Positions 1-9,094 of a stretch of 64,000 nt of DNA are shown here, in pieces. Under the pieces are notes generated by a model. It was not told the DNA's origin. It made no database searches and worked only from the letters and a program-made list of their open reading frames with translations. How positions within the stretch are numbered: position 1 is the first letter of the stretch; each line of letters opens with the position of its first letter. Source of the DNA: Paraburkholderia sp. BCC1884 (GTDB lineage Bacteria > Pseudomonadota > Gammaproteobacteria > Burkholderiales > Burkholderiaceae); NCBI RefSeq assembly GCF_900996225.1, contig NZ_CAAJGL010000101.1, forward strand, positions 434,001-498,000, read 5' to 3'. The translations under genes were made by a program, and so were the position numbers.

Positions 1-72
1 CCGCGCGTCGGGCACCGGCGTGAGCGGCGCGTAGGTGGAACCGGCGTCGCCGGCGAGTGGATCTTGAGCCAT
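1..72 (-). CDS. Possible 5' end of a gene leaving the window
   Basis: An open minus-strand frame begins at an ATG (complement of 70-72) and stays open for all 24 codons to the window edge. The peptide starts MAQDPLAGDAGSTYAPL, which I do not recognise. An AGGGA lies about nine bases upstream of the ATG and could be the ribosome-binding site. Twenty-four codons is too short to be convincing in high-GC DNA. No plus-strand frame entering from the left looks like a known gene end, so a gene divergent from rarA is the best reading. Confidence 0.3.
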   Translation of the reverse strand, partial: MAQDPLAGDAGSTYAPLTPVPDAR

Positions 73-376
73 CTGGTGTTGTCCCTGTTGGTGTTCGTGT
101 TCGTGTTCGTGTCGCGTGTCAGGTCAGGTTGCGTGACGACCTGCATGCAACGTTGTTCGTGTTGGCGCGCATACCCGCCGCGCTCGTTCATGTTTCGCGG
201 TTCGACCCGTGGCGATGTTTCCGGCTTTGCCACGCCTCGCGGCCTTCATGCGGGCCGCGTCGCTGTCATAATGCAGGACGTTGCCCGTCACTTCGCTGTG
301 CCGGCTTGACTCATCCGGCAGCACGCCGCCTCATACGGACCGCGTCCGGAAAAGCCGAGATTATCCCCAAAACGTC
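73..376. other. Intergenic region upstream of rarA
   Basis: No supported gene. It holds a short tandem repeat (three perfect copies of the hexamer GTTCGT at 93-110, preceded by the variant GTTGGT at 87-92). The rest should carry the promoter of rarA and of any divergent gene at the left edge, but I cannot pick a convincing -10/-35 pair. Confidence 0.5.
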
Positions 377-1690
377 ATGTTTGAAGAAACCCGTGCCAAT
401 GTTCCGCTCGCCGAACGCCTGCGGCCCCGCAATATCGACGAGGTGATCGGCCAGAAGCATCTGCTCGGGCCGAACAAGCCGCTGCGGGTCGCTTTCGAGT
501 CCGGCGAAGCCCATTCGATGATCCTCTGGGGCCCGCCCGGCGTCGGCAAAACCACGCTCGCGCGGCTCATGGCCGACGCTTTTCACGCCGAGTTCATCGC
601 GTTGTCGGCGGTGCTCTCGGGCGTGAAGGATATCCGCGAAGCCGTCGAGACCGCGCAGATTCATCGCGCGAACGGGCATCAGACGCTGGTGTTCGTCGAC
701 GAAGTGCATCGCTTCAACAAGAGCCAGCAAGACGCGTTCTTGCCGCACGTCGAGTCGGGGCTGTTCGTGTTCGTCGGCGCGACGACCGAGAATCCGTCGT
801 TCGAAGTGAACAGCGCGTTGCTCTCGAGAGCTGCCGTCTACGTGCTCAAGAGCCTCACCGACGAAGAGCAGGCCGAACTGCTCGAGCGGGCCCAGCAGGA
901 ACTCGGCGGCCTCACGTTCACCGACGAAGCTCGCGACGCACTGATCGGTTCCGCCGACGGCGACGGCCGCAAGCTGCTGAACAACCTCGAGATCGTCGCG
1001 CGGGCGGCGGCCCAGCAAAAAACCACCGAAATCAACGGCGCCTTGCTCGGCAGCGCGCTCGCCGAGAACCTGCGCCGCTTCGACAAAGGCGGCGACGCAT
1101 TTTACGACCAGATCAGCGCGCTGCATAAATCGGTGCGCGGCAGCAGCCCGGACGGCGCGCTGTACTGGTTCTGCCGCATGCTCGACGGCGGCGCGGACCC
1201 GCGCTACCTGGCGCGCCGCATCGTACGCATGGCGTGGGAGGACATCGGCCTCGCCGATCCGCGCGCGGCGCGTATCGCGCTCGACGCTGCGGAAACCTAC
1301 GAGCGCCTCGGCACGCCCGAAGGCGAATTGGCGCTGGCCCAGGCGATCATCTATCTGGCGGTCGCGCCGAAGTCGAACGCCGGGTATAACGCGTACAACG
1401 AGGCGCGCCGCTTCGTCAGCAAGGACCAGTCGCGTGGCGTGCCGGTGCATCTGCGTAACGCGCCGACCAAACTGATGAAAGAACTCGGCTACGGTCACGA
1501 ATACCGCTACGCGCACGACGAGCCCGACGCTTATGCGGCTGGCGAGACCTATCTGCCGGACAACCTGCGTGATCCGCATTGGTACGAGCCGACGCCGCGC
1601 GGTCTGGAAGGCAAGATCGGCGACAAGATGGCCCGTTTGGCCGAACTGGACGCGCAGTGGCGCAGCGAGAACAAGCCGAAGAAGGGCTGA
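377..1690 (+). CDS. rarA: Replication-associated recombination protein A, AAA+ ATPase (RarA/MgsA)
   Basis: A 437-residue AAA+ clamp-loader-like ATPase that acts at stalled replication forks. Walker A (GPPGVGKTT) lies at residues 52-60 and Walker B with DEVHRF at about 104-113. The arginine-finger and C-terminal tetramerisation regions follow at full family length. The frame is open further upstream, but the ATG at 377 gives the usual RarA N-terminus (MFEETRANVPLAERLRP), so I start there. It lies 77 bases upstream of serS, an order common in Burkholderiales. In that group lolA usually precedes rarA; it is not recognisable here. Confidence 0.95.
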   Translation: MFEETRANVPLAERLRPRNIDEVIGQKHLLGPNKPLRVAFESGEAHSMILWGPPGVGKTTLARLMADAFHAEFIALSAVLSGVKDIREAVETAQIHRANGHQTLVFVDEVHRFNKSQQDAFLPHVESGLFVFVGATTENPSFEVNSALLSRAAVYVLKSLTDEEQAELLERAQQELGGLTFTDEARDALIGSADGDGRKLLNNLEIVARAAAQQKTTEINGALLGSALAENLRRFDKGGDAFYDQISALHKSVRGSSPDGALYWFCRMLDGGADPRYLARRIVRMAWEDIGLADPRAARIALDAAETYERLGTPEGELALAQAIIYLAVAPKSNAGYNAYNEARRFVSKDQSRGVPVHLRNAPTKLMKELGYGHEYRYAHDEPDAYAAGETYLPDNLRDPHWYEPTPRGLEGKIGDKMARLAELDAQWRSENKPKKG

Positions 1691-1767
1691 GCACCATCTA
1701 AGGCACCGGCGGCCCGCGCCGGTGCGCTAAAATCCCACCTTCATACAACGAACACCCGCCCCATCCC

Positions 1768-3063
1768 ATGCTCGACATCCAGCTGCTGCGCAAAGACCTC
1801 GACGGCGTCGCCAGGCGACTCGCCGACCGCGGCTATACCCTCGACACGGCGGCCTTCACCGCGCTCGAAGCGGAACGCCGCGACACCCAGACCCGTACCG
1901 AAGAGATGCAGGCGCGCCGCAACAGCCTGTCGAAGCAGATCGGCGCGATGAAAGGAAAGGGCGAGGACACCTCGGCGGTGATGGCCGAAGTCGGCGGTAT
2001 CGGCGACGAGATGAAGGCGTCGGCGGCGAAGCTGGACGAGATCCAGAAGGGTCTGTCGGATCTGCTGCTCGGCGTGCCGAATCTGCCGCACGAAAGCGTG
2101 CCGATGGGCAAGGACGAGGCCGAAAACGTCGAAGTGCGACGCTGGGGCACGCCGCGCCAGTTCGATTTCGAAGTAAAGGATCACGTCGACGTGGGCACGC
2201 CGCTCGGCCTCGACTTCGAGACCGGCGCAAAGCTCTCGGGCGCGCGTTTCACCATGTTGCGCGGGCAGATTGCGCGGCTGCATCGTGCGCTCGCGCAGTT
2301 CATGATCGACACGCATACGCAACACCACGGTTACACCGAGGTGTACACGCCGTACATCGTGAATCCGGAAATTCTGTACGGCACGGGCCAACTGCCCAAA
2401 TTCGCCGACGACATGTTCCGCGTCGAGAAGGGCGGTGACGAGAACACGATTACGCAATACCTGATCTCCACCTCGGAAATTTCGCTGACGAACACGGTGC
2501 GCGACAGCATCGTCGAACCGGACGCGCTGCCGATCAAGCTGACCGCGCATTCGCCGTGCTTCCGCTCGGAAGCGGGCTCGTATGGTCGCGACACGCGTGG
2601 CCTGATTCGCCAGCATCAGTTCGACAAGGTCGAGATGGTGCAGATCGTCGCGCCGGACGCGTCGTACGACGCGCTGGAGCAGATGGTCGGCCACGCCGAG
2701 ACGATTCTGCAGAAGCTGGAATTGCCGTATCGCGTGATCACGCTGTGCACGGGCGACATGGGTTTCTCCGCTGCCAAGACGTACGACCTGGAAGTGTGGG
2801 TGCCGGCGCAGAACACGTATCGCGAGATTTCGAGTTGCTCGAATACCGAGTCGTTCCAGGCTCGCCGGATGCAGGCGCGCTTTCGCAATGCACAGGGCAA
2901 GCCGGAGTTGCTGCACACGCTGAACGGTTCAGGGTTGGCCGTGGGCCGCACGCTCGTCGCCGTGCTGGAGAATTTCCAGAACGCCGACGGCTCGGTGACG
3001 GTGCCGGCGGCGTTGCGTCCGTATCTCGGCGGTATCGAACGGCTGGCGGTGCCGGCGGCCTGA
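1768..3063 (+). CDS. serS: Seryl-tRNA synthetase
   Basis: Class II synthetase of 431 residues that charges tRNA-Ser (and tRNA-Sec). The N-terminal long antiparallel coiled-coil arm that grips the tRNA long variable arm spans roughly residues 25-105. Motif 2 (CFRSEAGSYGRDTRGL, around 264-290) and motif 3 (NGSGLAVGRTLVAVLENFQ, around 386-404) are intact. Fittingly, the gene is followed 146 bases later by a tRNA-Ser gene, which has its own promoter between the two. Confidence 0.98.
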   Translation: MLDIQLLRKDLDGVARRLADRGYTLDTAAFTALEAERRDTQTRTEEMQARRNSLSKQIGAMKGKGEDTSAVMAEVGGIGDEMKASAAKLDEIQKGLSDLLLGVPNLPHESVPMGKDEAENVEVRRWGTPRQFDFEVKDHVDVGTPLGLDFETGAKLSGARFTMLRGQIARLHRALAQFMIDTHTQHHGYTEVYTPYIVNPEILYGTGQLPKFADDMFRVEKGGDENTITQYLISTSEISLTNTVRDSIVEPDALPIKLTAHSPCFRSEAGSYGRDTRGLIRQHQFDKVEMVQIVAPDASYDALEQMVGHAETILQKLELPYRVITLCTGDMGFSAAKTYDLEVWVPAQNTYREISSCSNTESFQARRMQARFRNAQGKPELLHTLNGSGLAVGRTLVAVLENFQNADGSVTVPAALRPYLGGIERLAVPAA

Positions 3064-3111
3064 TTGCCGGAAGTCCAGGCCCCTCTGGGCTGAAAAAGTT
3101 TGACGAGGGGC

Positions 3112-3140
3112 TTGGAAATCGGAATCAGCTGTTCTATAAT
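3112..3140 (+). promoter_or_regulatory. Sigma-70 promoter of tRNA-Ser
   Basis: A -35 element TTGGAA (3112-3117), a 17-base spacer and a perfect -10 TATAAT (3135-3140). The -10 ends about 70 bases before the mature tRNA, leaving a short leader for RNase P. Confidence 0.75.
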
Positions 3141-3209
3141 CTTTCTCTCCCAAGCAGCGACCCGCTTGGATCTGACGAAGCAGCTTCATCGCTGTGAGTT
3201 GGAAGACCC

Positions 3210-3299
3210 GGAAAGGTGGCAGAGTGGTCGAATGCGCTGGACTCGAAATCCAGTGTACCTTTAGGGGTACCGTGAGTTCGAATCTCACCCTTTCCGCCA
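3210..3299 (+). tRNA. tRNA-Ser (anticodon CGA)
   Basis: The acceptor stem GGAAAGG (3210-3216) pairs with CCTTTCC (3289-3295), followed by discriminator G and an encoded CCA (3297-3299). The anticodon stem CTGGA/TCCAG encloses loop CTCGAAA, so the anticodon is CGA (3244-3246), reading UCG codons. A long variable arm (GTACC TTTAG GGGTAC region) and the T-loop GTTCGAATC are present, as expected for a class II tRNA-Ser. Confidence 0.97.
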
Positions 3300-3309
3300 A
3301 ATTTAAAAA

Positions 3310-3340
3310 CCCCGCAGAACGAAAGTTCTGCGGGGTTTTT
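3310..3340 (+). terminator. Rho-independent terminator after tRNA-Ser (likely bidirectional)
   Basis: Eleven-base stem CCCCGCAGAAC / GTTCTGCGGGG with a GAAA tetraloop (3321-3324), followed by five T and preceded by five A. It can therefore stop the tRNA transcript and the convergent membrane-protein gene. Confidence 0.92.
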
Positions 3341-3369
3341 GCTTTTGTCTCCCTCCGGCCGCCGCCAAA

Positions 3370-4899
3370 CTAAATCACCAGCTTCGGCTCCGCATCGCCG
3401 GTTCGCTTCGGGGCGTCGCCGAACAATCTTGCCAGCGCCGCCGCCATCCCAAGTAACAAGGCCAACGTCAGCCCCCATCCGGCGACGAGGCCGCTCGGTC
3501 CACGCTCGATCAATCGCGACGTCCAGAAATCCGGGAAGCGGCGGCCTTCATCCTGCTGCGCGAACCTGGGATCGGAACCGGCGAACATCAGCGTTTCGCC
3601 GTGCATGCCCATCCAGAAGCCCTTCCAGATACCTTCGGTTGCGTACGGGTAGGTGGCGTCCTGCTGGTCGGAGCCCGGGTACTCGGCCATGATCACGTGC
3701 CAGTTGGTGGTGGCCGGCGCCACGTTCCAGCACACGGCGGCGATCACGACCACAGCCGCAGCAACGCGCGACGTACTGGCAATTGCCAGAAGACACGGCC
3801 CCACCGCGAGGAACAGGACCGGCAGACACGGGACGAGGTATCGAGGTCCCCAACCGAACGTGCCCCAGTGGTTCAGCTTTGCGATCACCACCATGTAGAT
3901 GAGCATGCCGAGCGTCATCGATTGAATCAGCGTGCGCTGGCGGCTGTTCAGATTTCGCCAGACCCATGGCAACACGAGGACCGCGACGACGATCGGGCAA
4001 AACAGCAGCAAGCCCCGGTTCGGCGAGAACAGCAAGCCGGCGAGGCCGTGCAGGATGTTGCCGTCCATCGCGTTGCCGCCTTTCAGGTAGTAATCGCTCG
4101 CCGTGGCGGGGCGCAGGAACTGGCCGGTCCGGACTGCGTTATAGACAAAAGTCGGAATCATGCCGACGGCGAACGTCGCGCCCAGCAATACATAGCGCGG
4201 CAACGATCCACGAGTGCGCCAGGCCAGACATGCCACGGCGACGACCAGGCCCGGCGCCAGCGAATAACGGAAGGTGCAGGCGATGGCAAGCCATAACCCC
4301 GCCGCGATAAACGTGCGCGGGCTCGCGCCGGGTCGCGACAAGCCCTGTGCGTAATAGAGAAACGCACACATGGCAGCGGCGCAGGGCGCGACGTCCCAGG
4401 TGACCTTGGCGTACGGCAGGAAGAAGGTGCCGGCCGCAAACACGAACGCGATGAGGAACGCCTGTCGCGCGGTGTAGAACTCGCTGAACAGCAGGAACAG
4501 GAAATAGCAGCCCAACGCATAGAAGAGCGAGTACGTGAGCGCGACGCCGACCTTCGAGATCAATGGCGGGTTCTTCACCATTTCGTCGACGCTCGCGTGA
4601 CTGAGCTTCGCTCCGATCAGTGCGCCGGGCAGCATCAGCAGCGTGGCGCCCAAATCGTGCGGCTCGTAATAGACCCCGTTAGGCGCCGCGACCCAAAAAT
4701 CGGGATTGGGCGGCGTTCGCGTACCCAGATCGTGACGCGTGACCGCGAGCATGGCAGACGACAGTTGCTGACCGGCATCGAAACTGCCCATTCGGCCGCT
4801 CGACATCAGCACGAAAAAGAACACGAAGAACGCAAGCACTGCGGTCCGGATGCTGAGCCTGAGCCAGGGATAACGTCGGACCTGATTGTCGCGCGCCAT
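3370..4899 (-). CDS. Polytopic membrane protein, possibly GT-C glycosyltransferase-like
   Basis: A 509-residue protein with about ten or more hydrophobic segments, the first at residues ~15-32 directly after a short basic N-terminus (MARDNQVRRYPWLRLS). An extended loop after the first membrane segment carries acidic residues (GSFDAGQQ, then a WVAAPNGVYYEPHD stretch), the layout seen in GT-C glycosyltransferases that use polyprenyl-phosphate sugars. I do not see a decisive family motif, so the enzyme class is an inference from topology. It stands alone, convergent with tRNA-Ser and divergent from the FAD oxidoreductase gene at 5185. Confidence 0.7.
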   Translation of the reverse strand: MARDNQVRRYPWLRLSIRTAVLAFFVFFFVLMSSGRMGSFDAGQQLSSAMLAVTRHDLGTRTPPNPDFWVAAPNGVYYEPHDLGATLLMLPGALIGAKLSHASVDEMVKNPPLISKVGVALTYSLFYALGCYFLFLLFSEFYTARQAFLIAFVFAAGTFFLPYAKVTWDVAPCAAAMCAFLYYAQGLSRPGASPRTFIAAGLWLAIACTFRYSLAPGLVVAVACLAWRTRGSLPRYVLLGATFAVGMIPTFVYNAVRTGQFLRPATASDYYLKGGNAMDGNILHGLAGLLFSPNRGLLLFCPIVVAVLVLPWVWRNLNSRQRTLIQSMTLGMLIYMVVIAKLNHWGTFGWGPRYLVPCLPVLFLAVGPCLLAIASTSRVAAAVVVIAAVCWNVAPATTNWHVIMAEYPGSDQQDATYPYATEGIWKGFWMGMHGETLMFAGSDPRFAQQDEGRRFPDFWTSRLIERGPSGLVAGWGLTLALLLGMAAALARLFGDAPKRTGDAEPKLVI

Positions 4900-5184
4900 G
4901 TTTGCCTCGCCGCAGAGTCGAGTGGTCGCTCAGGTCCATCGCGCTCGGTTCGTGGAGCGGTCGCCGTCGATCAGCCGATCCACGCGCCTGGGCAGAACAT
5001 GGGTCCGACTCTAGCGAGCCGCTACCGGCAGCAATGTGCGCTCCCCAACATTGCTGACTTGCCCCCCATTTCCGCCACCTCTGCATCCATTTCCGCCTCC
5101 GCTGCGTAAATCCCCTCAAGGACGCGCAAGCCCCGCCTCACCTGACTAAACCACCGCGCGTCCCCATGAAGAGGAGACGCGCCC

Positions 5185-6486
5185 ATGACCCAATCCGCAC
5201 CGACCACCCCACTACCGCGCGGCTCGCGGGTCGCGGTCATCGGCGCCGGTATCTCGGGTTTGGCCAGCGCCTATCTGCTGGCGCGCAACCATCGGGTCAC
5301 CCTGTTCGAATCGGCCGGCTATCTGGGCGGCCACACCAATACGGTCGACGTCACGCTCGAAGGCCATACGCATCCGGTCGATACGGGCTTTCTGGTGTTC
5401 AACGACCGGACTTACCCGAACCTGATCGCGCTGTTCGACGAACTGGGCGTGCAGTCGCATCCGAGCGACATGACTTTCTCGGTCTCGCTCGACGAAGGCC
5501 GTCTCGAATGGGCCGGCACCAGTCTGAACACGGTGTTCGCGCAACGCCGCAACCTGTTCTCGCCGACCTTCATCGGCATGCTGCGCGACATCATGCGCTT
5601 CAACGGCAGCGCGCAGCAGAACCTCGAACTGGCGACGCAAACGCGTGCGTCGATGGGCGAGTTGCTGACCACCGGCGGCTACGGCGGCGCGTTCCAGCGT
5701 CATTATCTATTGCCGATGGCGGCTGCGATCTGGTCGAGCGCCACCGCCGACATTCTCGCTTTCCCGGCCACCACGTTCCTGCGCTTCTGCCTGAACCACG
5801 CGTTGCTGCAGGTGAATCGCCGGCCGCAGTGGAAGACCGTCGTCGGCGGCGGCCGGGAGTACGTGAGGCGCATCGCCGGTCAACTCGACGACGTCCGCGT
5901 CGGCGCGGCCGTGCGCGGTGTGCGGCGCGACGAGCAAGGTGTCGACGTGTACACCGACACCGGCACCGAGCGCTTCGACGCGCTGGTCCTCGCCACGCAC
6001 GCACCGACCACCCTGCGTCTGCTGCAGGACGCCGATCAGGACGAGCGCGGCGTGTTGAGCGCCGTGCGCTATCAGCCGAACGTCGCCGTGCTGCATACCG
6101 ATACGAATCTGCTGCCGCGTCGTCAGCGTGTGTGGTCGGCCTGGAATTACCTGGGCAGCCGCAGCATCGACGGCACGCAGCCGGTGTGCGTGAGCTATCT
6201 GGTTAATCAGTTGCAGCCGCTGCCGTTCAGGACGCCGCTCGTCGTCACGCTCAATCCGGTGACGCAACCCGCGCCCGGAACCGAGCTGCGCCGCTTCGTC
6301 TACGACCATCCGCTGTTCGATCTGGCCGCGATCGACGCCCAGCATCGCTTGCCGACGCTTCAAGGCAAGCGTCGCACGTGGTTCGCGGGCGCATGGACGG
6401 GCTACGGTTTTCATGAAGACGGTCTGAAATCGGCGCTGCGTGTAGCTGCCGATTTCGACGCCTCGCCGGCGTGGGCCAGGCTATGA
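5185..6486 (+). CDS. FAD-dependent amine-oxidase-family oxidoreductase
   Basis: A 433-residue flavoprotein with an N-terminal dinucleotide-binding fingerprint VAVIGAGISGLASAYLLAR (about residues 13-31), an acidic ribose-binding residue (FES) and the GG doublet motif GGHTNT of the NAD(P)/FAD oxidoreductase/amine-oxidase group. A Shine-Dalgarno GAGGAG precedes the ATG. It is the first gene of a four-gene run with DUF1365, a CFA-synthase family methyltransferase and a chalcone-isomerase-like gene. In other proteobacteria the same trio accompanies lipid methylation, and a related flavoprotein desaturates methylated fatty acids for furan fatty acid synthesis; a similar role here is inferred. Confidence 0.85.
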   Translation: MTQSAPTTPLPRGSRVAVIGAGISGLASAYLLARNHRVTLFESAGYLGGHTNTVDVTLEGHTHPVDTGFLVFNDRTYPNLIALFDELGVQSHPSDMTFSVSLDEGRLEWAGTSLNTVFAQRRNLFSPTFIGMLRDIMRFNGSAQQNLELATQTRASMGELLTTGGYGGAFQRHYLLPMAAAIWSSATADILAFPATTFLRFCLNHALLQVNRRPQWKTVVGGGREYVRRIAGQLDDVRVGAAVRGVRRDEQGVDVYTDTGTERFDALVLATHAPTTLRLLQDADQDERGVLSAVRYQPNVAVLHTDTNLLPRRQRVWSAWNYLGSRSIDGTQPVCVSYLVNQLQPLPFRTPLVVTLNPVTQPAPGTELRRFVYDHPLFDLAAIDAQHRLPTLQGKRRTWFAGAWTGYGFHEDGLKSALRVAADFDASPAWARL

Positions 6487-7328
6487 ACGCCGCCCTTGCC
6501 AAGCTCGACCCGGCGGCCTGGCTTTTGACGGGCAAGGTGATGCACGAGCGTCTGCGGCCGCAGCCGCATCGCTTCACGTATCCCGTGTTCTACGTGCGCT
6601 GCGATCTGGACCGGCTGGCGTCGCTCGATTGCGGCTGGTTCGGTATCGACCGCTGGCGGCCGCTGAGCTTGCACGCACGCGACCACGGTCCGTGCGACGG
6701 CAGCGATCTCGCCACGTGGATGCGCGCGCAACTATCGGCGGCGGGGATCGGCGAAGCGGACGGCAAGATCTGGCTGCAAGCCTTTCCACGTGTATTCGGC
6801 TACGCCTTCAATCCGATCAGTTTCTGGTTCTGCCACGACCGCGACGGCAATTTGCGCGCGCTGCTGGCCGAAGTGCGCAATACGTTCGGCGCGCGTCACA
6901 GTTACCTGCTCAGTGCGCCGGGCAATGCGCCGATTACGGCGCACACGCCGCTGGTGTGTCGAAAAATGCTGCACGTCTCGCCGTTTTGCCGCGTGGAAGG
7001 CGGCTACACGTTCCGCGTGAAGGAAACGCCGACCAGCGCCTCCGTCGCGATCGACTACAGCGACGCCGACGGCTTGTTGATCCGCACGGCACTCGGCGGC
7101 CGCTTGACGCCTTTGACACGCACCACCGCATTGGTCGCGCTGTTTCGTCAACCGCTCCTGAGCGTCGGCGTGGTCGCACGAATTCATTGGCAGGCCCTGC
7201 GCCTCGCCTTCAGGAAAGCGCCGTTCTACGGCAAAAACCCCGCGCCGGGCCGCACTGCCGACGCTACCACCGACCCCGTCGCAGGCGGCCAACCATCCGC
7301 CGCCGCGCAGCCTATTTCGACCGATTGA
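6483..7328 (+). CDS. DUF1365 domain-containing protein
   Basis: A 281-residue protein with the DUF1365 hallmarks: an N-terminal GKVMHERLRPQPHRFTYPV, a central FGYAFNPISFWFCHD and an EVRNTFGARHSYLL segment. Its biochemical role is not established. The ATG at 6483 overlaps the stop of the oxidoreductase (ATGA), indicating translational coupling; another in-frame ATG lies 12 bases upstream. DUF1365 genes almost always sit next to an FAD oxidoreductase and a CFA-type methyltransferase, as here. Confidence 0.85.
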   Translation: MNAALAKLDPAAWLLTGKVMHERLRPQPHRFTYPVFYVRCDLDRLASLDCGWFGIDRWRPLSLHARDHGPCDGSDLATWMRAQLSAAGIGEADGKIWLQAFPRVFGYAFNPISFWFCHDRDGNLRALLAEVRNTFGARHSYLLSAPGNAPITAHTPLVCRKMLHVSPFCRVEGGYTFRVKETPTSASVAIDYSDADGLLIRTALGGRLTPLTRTTALVALFRQPLLSVGVVARIHWQALRLAFRKAPFYGKNPAPGRTADATTDPVAGGQPSAAAQPISTD

Positions 7329-7340
7329 GGAGATTCAGCC

Positions 7341-8552
7341 ATGGCGCTTTCCAGAACCCTGAGCGGGCACCGAACCGCGCCCGCGTCAGCGCGTCTCTTT
7401 CTGTCTCTGCTCGAAAGGATCCGGGTGGGGCATCTGGTATTGATCACGCCCGACGGTCAGCAGCGTGTATTCGGCGACCCGCATGCGGCGCCCGGCGCAC
7501 GCCTCGAAATGCGTGACTGGCGCGCGTGCGGCGCGATTCTGCGCAAAGGCGATATTGGTTTCGCCGACGCGTGGCGCGCGTTCTGGGTCGACACGCCCGA
7601 CCTCGCCGCGCTGCTGCGAGTGGCGATTCGCAACGAGCGCGCCTTGCAACGCACGGTCTATGGCGGCTGGCTCGCGCAAATGTGGTACGGGCTGCGTCAC
7701 AAGCTGAGGCCCAATACACGCACCGGCAGCCGCCGCAATATTCACGCGCACTACGACATCGGCAACGCGTTTTACGGACAGTGGCTGGACCCGAGTTTCA
7801 CCTATTCGAGCGCAGTGTTCGACGACAACTTCCATCAGTCGCTCGAAGACGCCCAGCATGCAAAGTATCAACGCATCATCGACACGCTGGGTTTGCGCGA
7901 AGGCATGCATGTTCTGGAAATCGGCTGCGGGTGGGGCGGTTTTGCGATGCATGCGGCGCGCCAGGGCATTCACGTGCACGGCGTGACGATCTCGCCGGCG
8001 CAGCTCGAATATGCGCAGGATCGCATCCATGCAGCGCGTCTCGCCGATCGCATCCATCTGGAGTTGCGCGACTACCGCACGCTCACGGGGCAGTACGACG
8101 GCATCGTGTCGATTGAAATGTTCGAGGCGGTCGGCGAAAAATTCTGGCCGACTTACTTCACGATTCTGCGCGAGCGTTTGCGGCCAGGCGCCCGCGCGCT
8201 GGTGCAAACCATCACGATCGACGACTCGCATTTCGCCGCTTATCGCGCGACTAGCGACTTCATCCGCGAATTCATTTTTCCGGGCGGCATGTTGCCGAGC
8301 CCGCAGCGTTTCGTCGAGGCGGCGCGGCGCGGCAAACTGGTGGCGTGTACGTCGCTCGCCTTCGGGCGCGATTATGCGGAGACGTTGCGCCGCTGGCGCG
8401 GCGCGTTCGAAGCGCAACTCGACACGATCAAGGCGCAAGGCTTCGACGAGATTTTCGTGCGGACGTGGCGCCTCTATCTGGCGTATTGCGAGGCGGGCTT
8501 CGACGAAGGACGCACCGACGTCATGCAGTTCGTGCTCGCTCAGGCAGACTGA
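7341..8552 (+). CDS. CFA-synthase family SAM-dependent methyltransferase
   Basis: A 403-residue enzyme of the cyclopropane-fatty-acyl-phospholipid synthase family, which transfers a methyl or methylene group from SAM to the double bond of membrane phospholipid acyl chains. HYDIGN (residues 137-142) and the SAM-binding loop LEIGCGWGG (192-200) are intact; SIEMFEAVGEKFW further on matches the family's conserved segment. It starts 12 bases after DUF1365. Because it is paired with an FAD oxidoreductase and DUF1365, the product may be a methylated or furan fatty acid rather than a plain cyclopropane; this is inference. Confidence 0.9.
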   Translation: MALSRTLSGHRTAPASARLFLSLLERIRVGHLVLITPDGQQRVFGDPHAAPGARLEMRDWRACGAILRKGDIGFADAWRAFWVDTPDLAALLRVAIRNERALQRTVYGGWLAQMWYGLRHKLRPNTRTGSRRNIHAHYDIGNAFYGQWLDPSFTYSSAVFDDNFHQSLEDAQHAKYQRIIDTLGLREGMHVLEIGCGWGGFAMHAARQGIHVHGVTISPAQLEYAQDRIHAARLADRIHLELRDYRTLTGQYDGIVSIEMFEAVGEKFWPTYFTILRERLRPGARALVQTITIDDSHFAAYRATSDFIREFIFPGGMLPSPQRFVEAARRGKLVACTSLAFGRDYAETLRRWRGAFEAQLDTIKAQGFDEIFVRTWRLYLAYCEAGFDEGRTDVMQFVLAQAD

Positions 8553-8553
8553 C

Positions 8554-9072
8554 ATGCGAGCGCTCGCGGCTCTCGTGCTCGCGCTGTGGATGTCCGCCGC
8601 GTGCGCCGATTGGCGCGGCGATGTGCAGTCCGCGAAGCTCGTCGGCGAAGGCGATTTCACCGTGCTCGGCTTCCGGCTGTATCGCGCGCAGATGTGGAGC
8701 GAGCGCACGCCGGTCGATTACGACGAGCGCTTCGCGTTGCATATCGTCTACGCGCGTGGGATCAAGCGCGAGCGTCTCGCCGATACCGGCATCAGCGAGA
8801 TCAAGCGGTTAGCCGACGCACCGATTCCTGCGCAGACGCTGGAGCGCTGGCGCGCGGACATGCTGCAGGCCTTCGTCGACGTCGCCCCCGGCGATCAGTT
8901 GAGCGCGGTCAATCTGCCCGACAAGGGCGTGCGTTTTTATGCGGGCGAACGCATGACCGGCGAATTCGACGACCCCGCTTTCGCGCGCGCCTTCTTCGGC
9001 ATCTGGCTCGATCCGTCGACGCGCGCGCCGAGCCTGCGCAAACAGTTGCTCGGCACGGCGGCGCAGCCGTAA
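8554..9072 (+). CDS. Chalcone-isomerase-like periplasmic protein
   Basis: A 172-residue protein with a signal peptide (MRALAALVLALWMSAACA) followed by a domain that reads like the chalcone-isomerase-like family (LVGEGDFTVLGFRLYRAQMW, then GVRFYAGERMTGEFDDPAFARAFFGIWLDP). Bacterial members lack a known flavonoid substrate and are thought to bind fatty acids or similar ligands. It begins one base after the methyltransferase stop, so it is part of the same lipid-modification operon. The start at 8554 is the only one giving a signal peptide. Confidence 0.8.
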   Translation: MRALAALVLALWMSAACADWRGDVQSAKLVGEGDFTVLGFRLYRAQMWSERTPVDYDERFALHIVYARGIKRERLADTGISEIKRLADAPIPAQTLERWRADMLQAFVDVAPGDQLSAVNLPDKGVRFYAGERMTGEFDDPAFARAFFGIWLDPSTRAPSLRKQLLGTAAQP

Positions 9073-9094
9073 ACCGCGTGCCGTGGTCAGCCGA

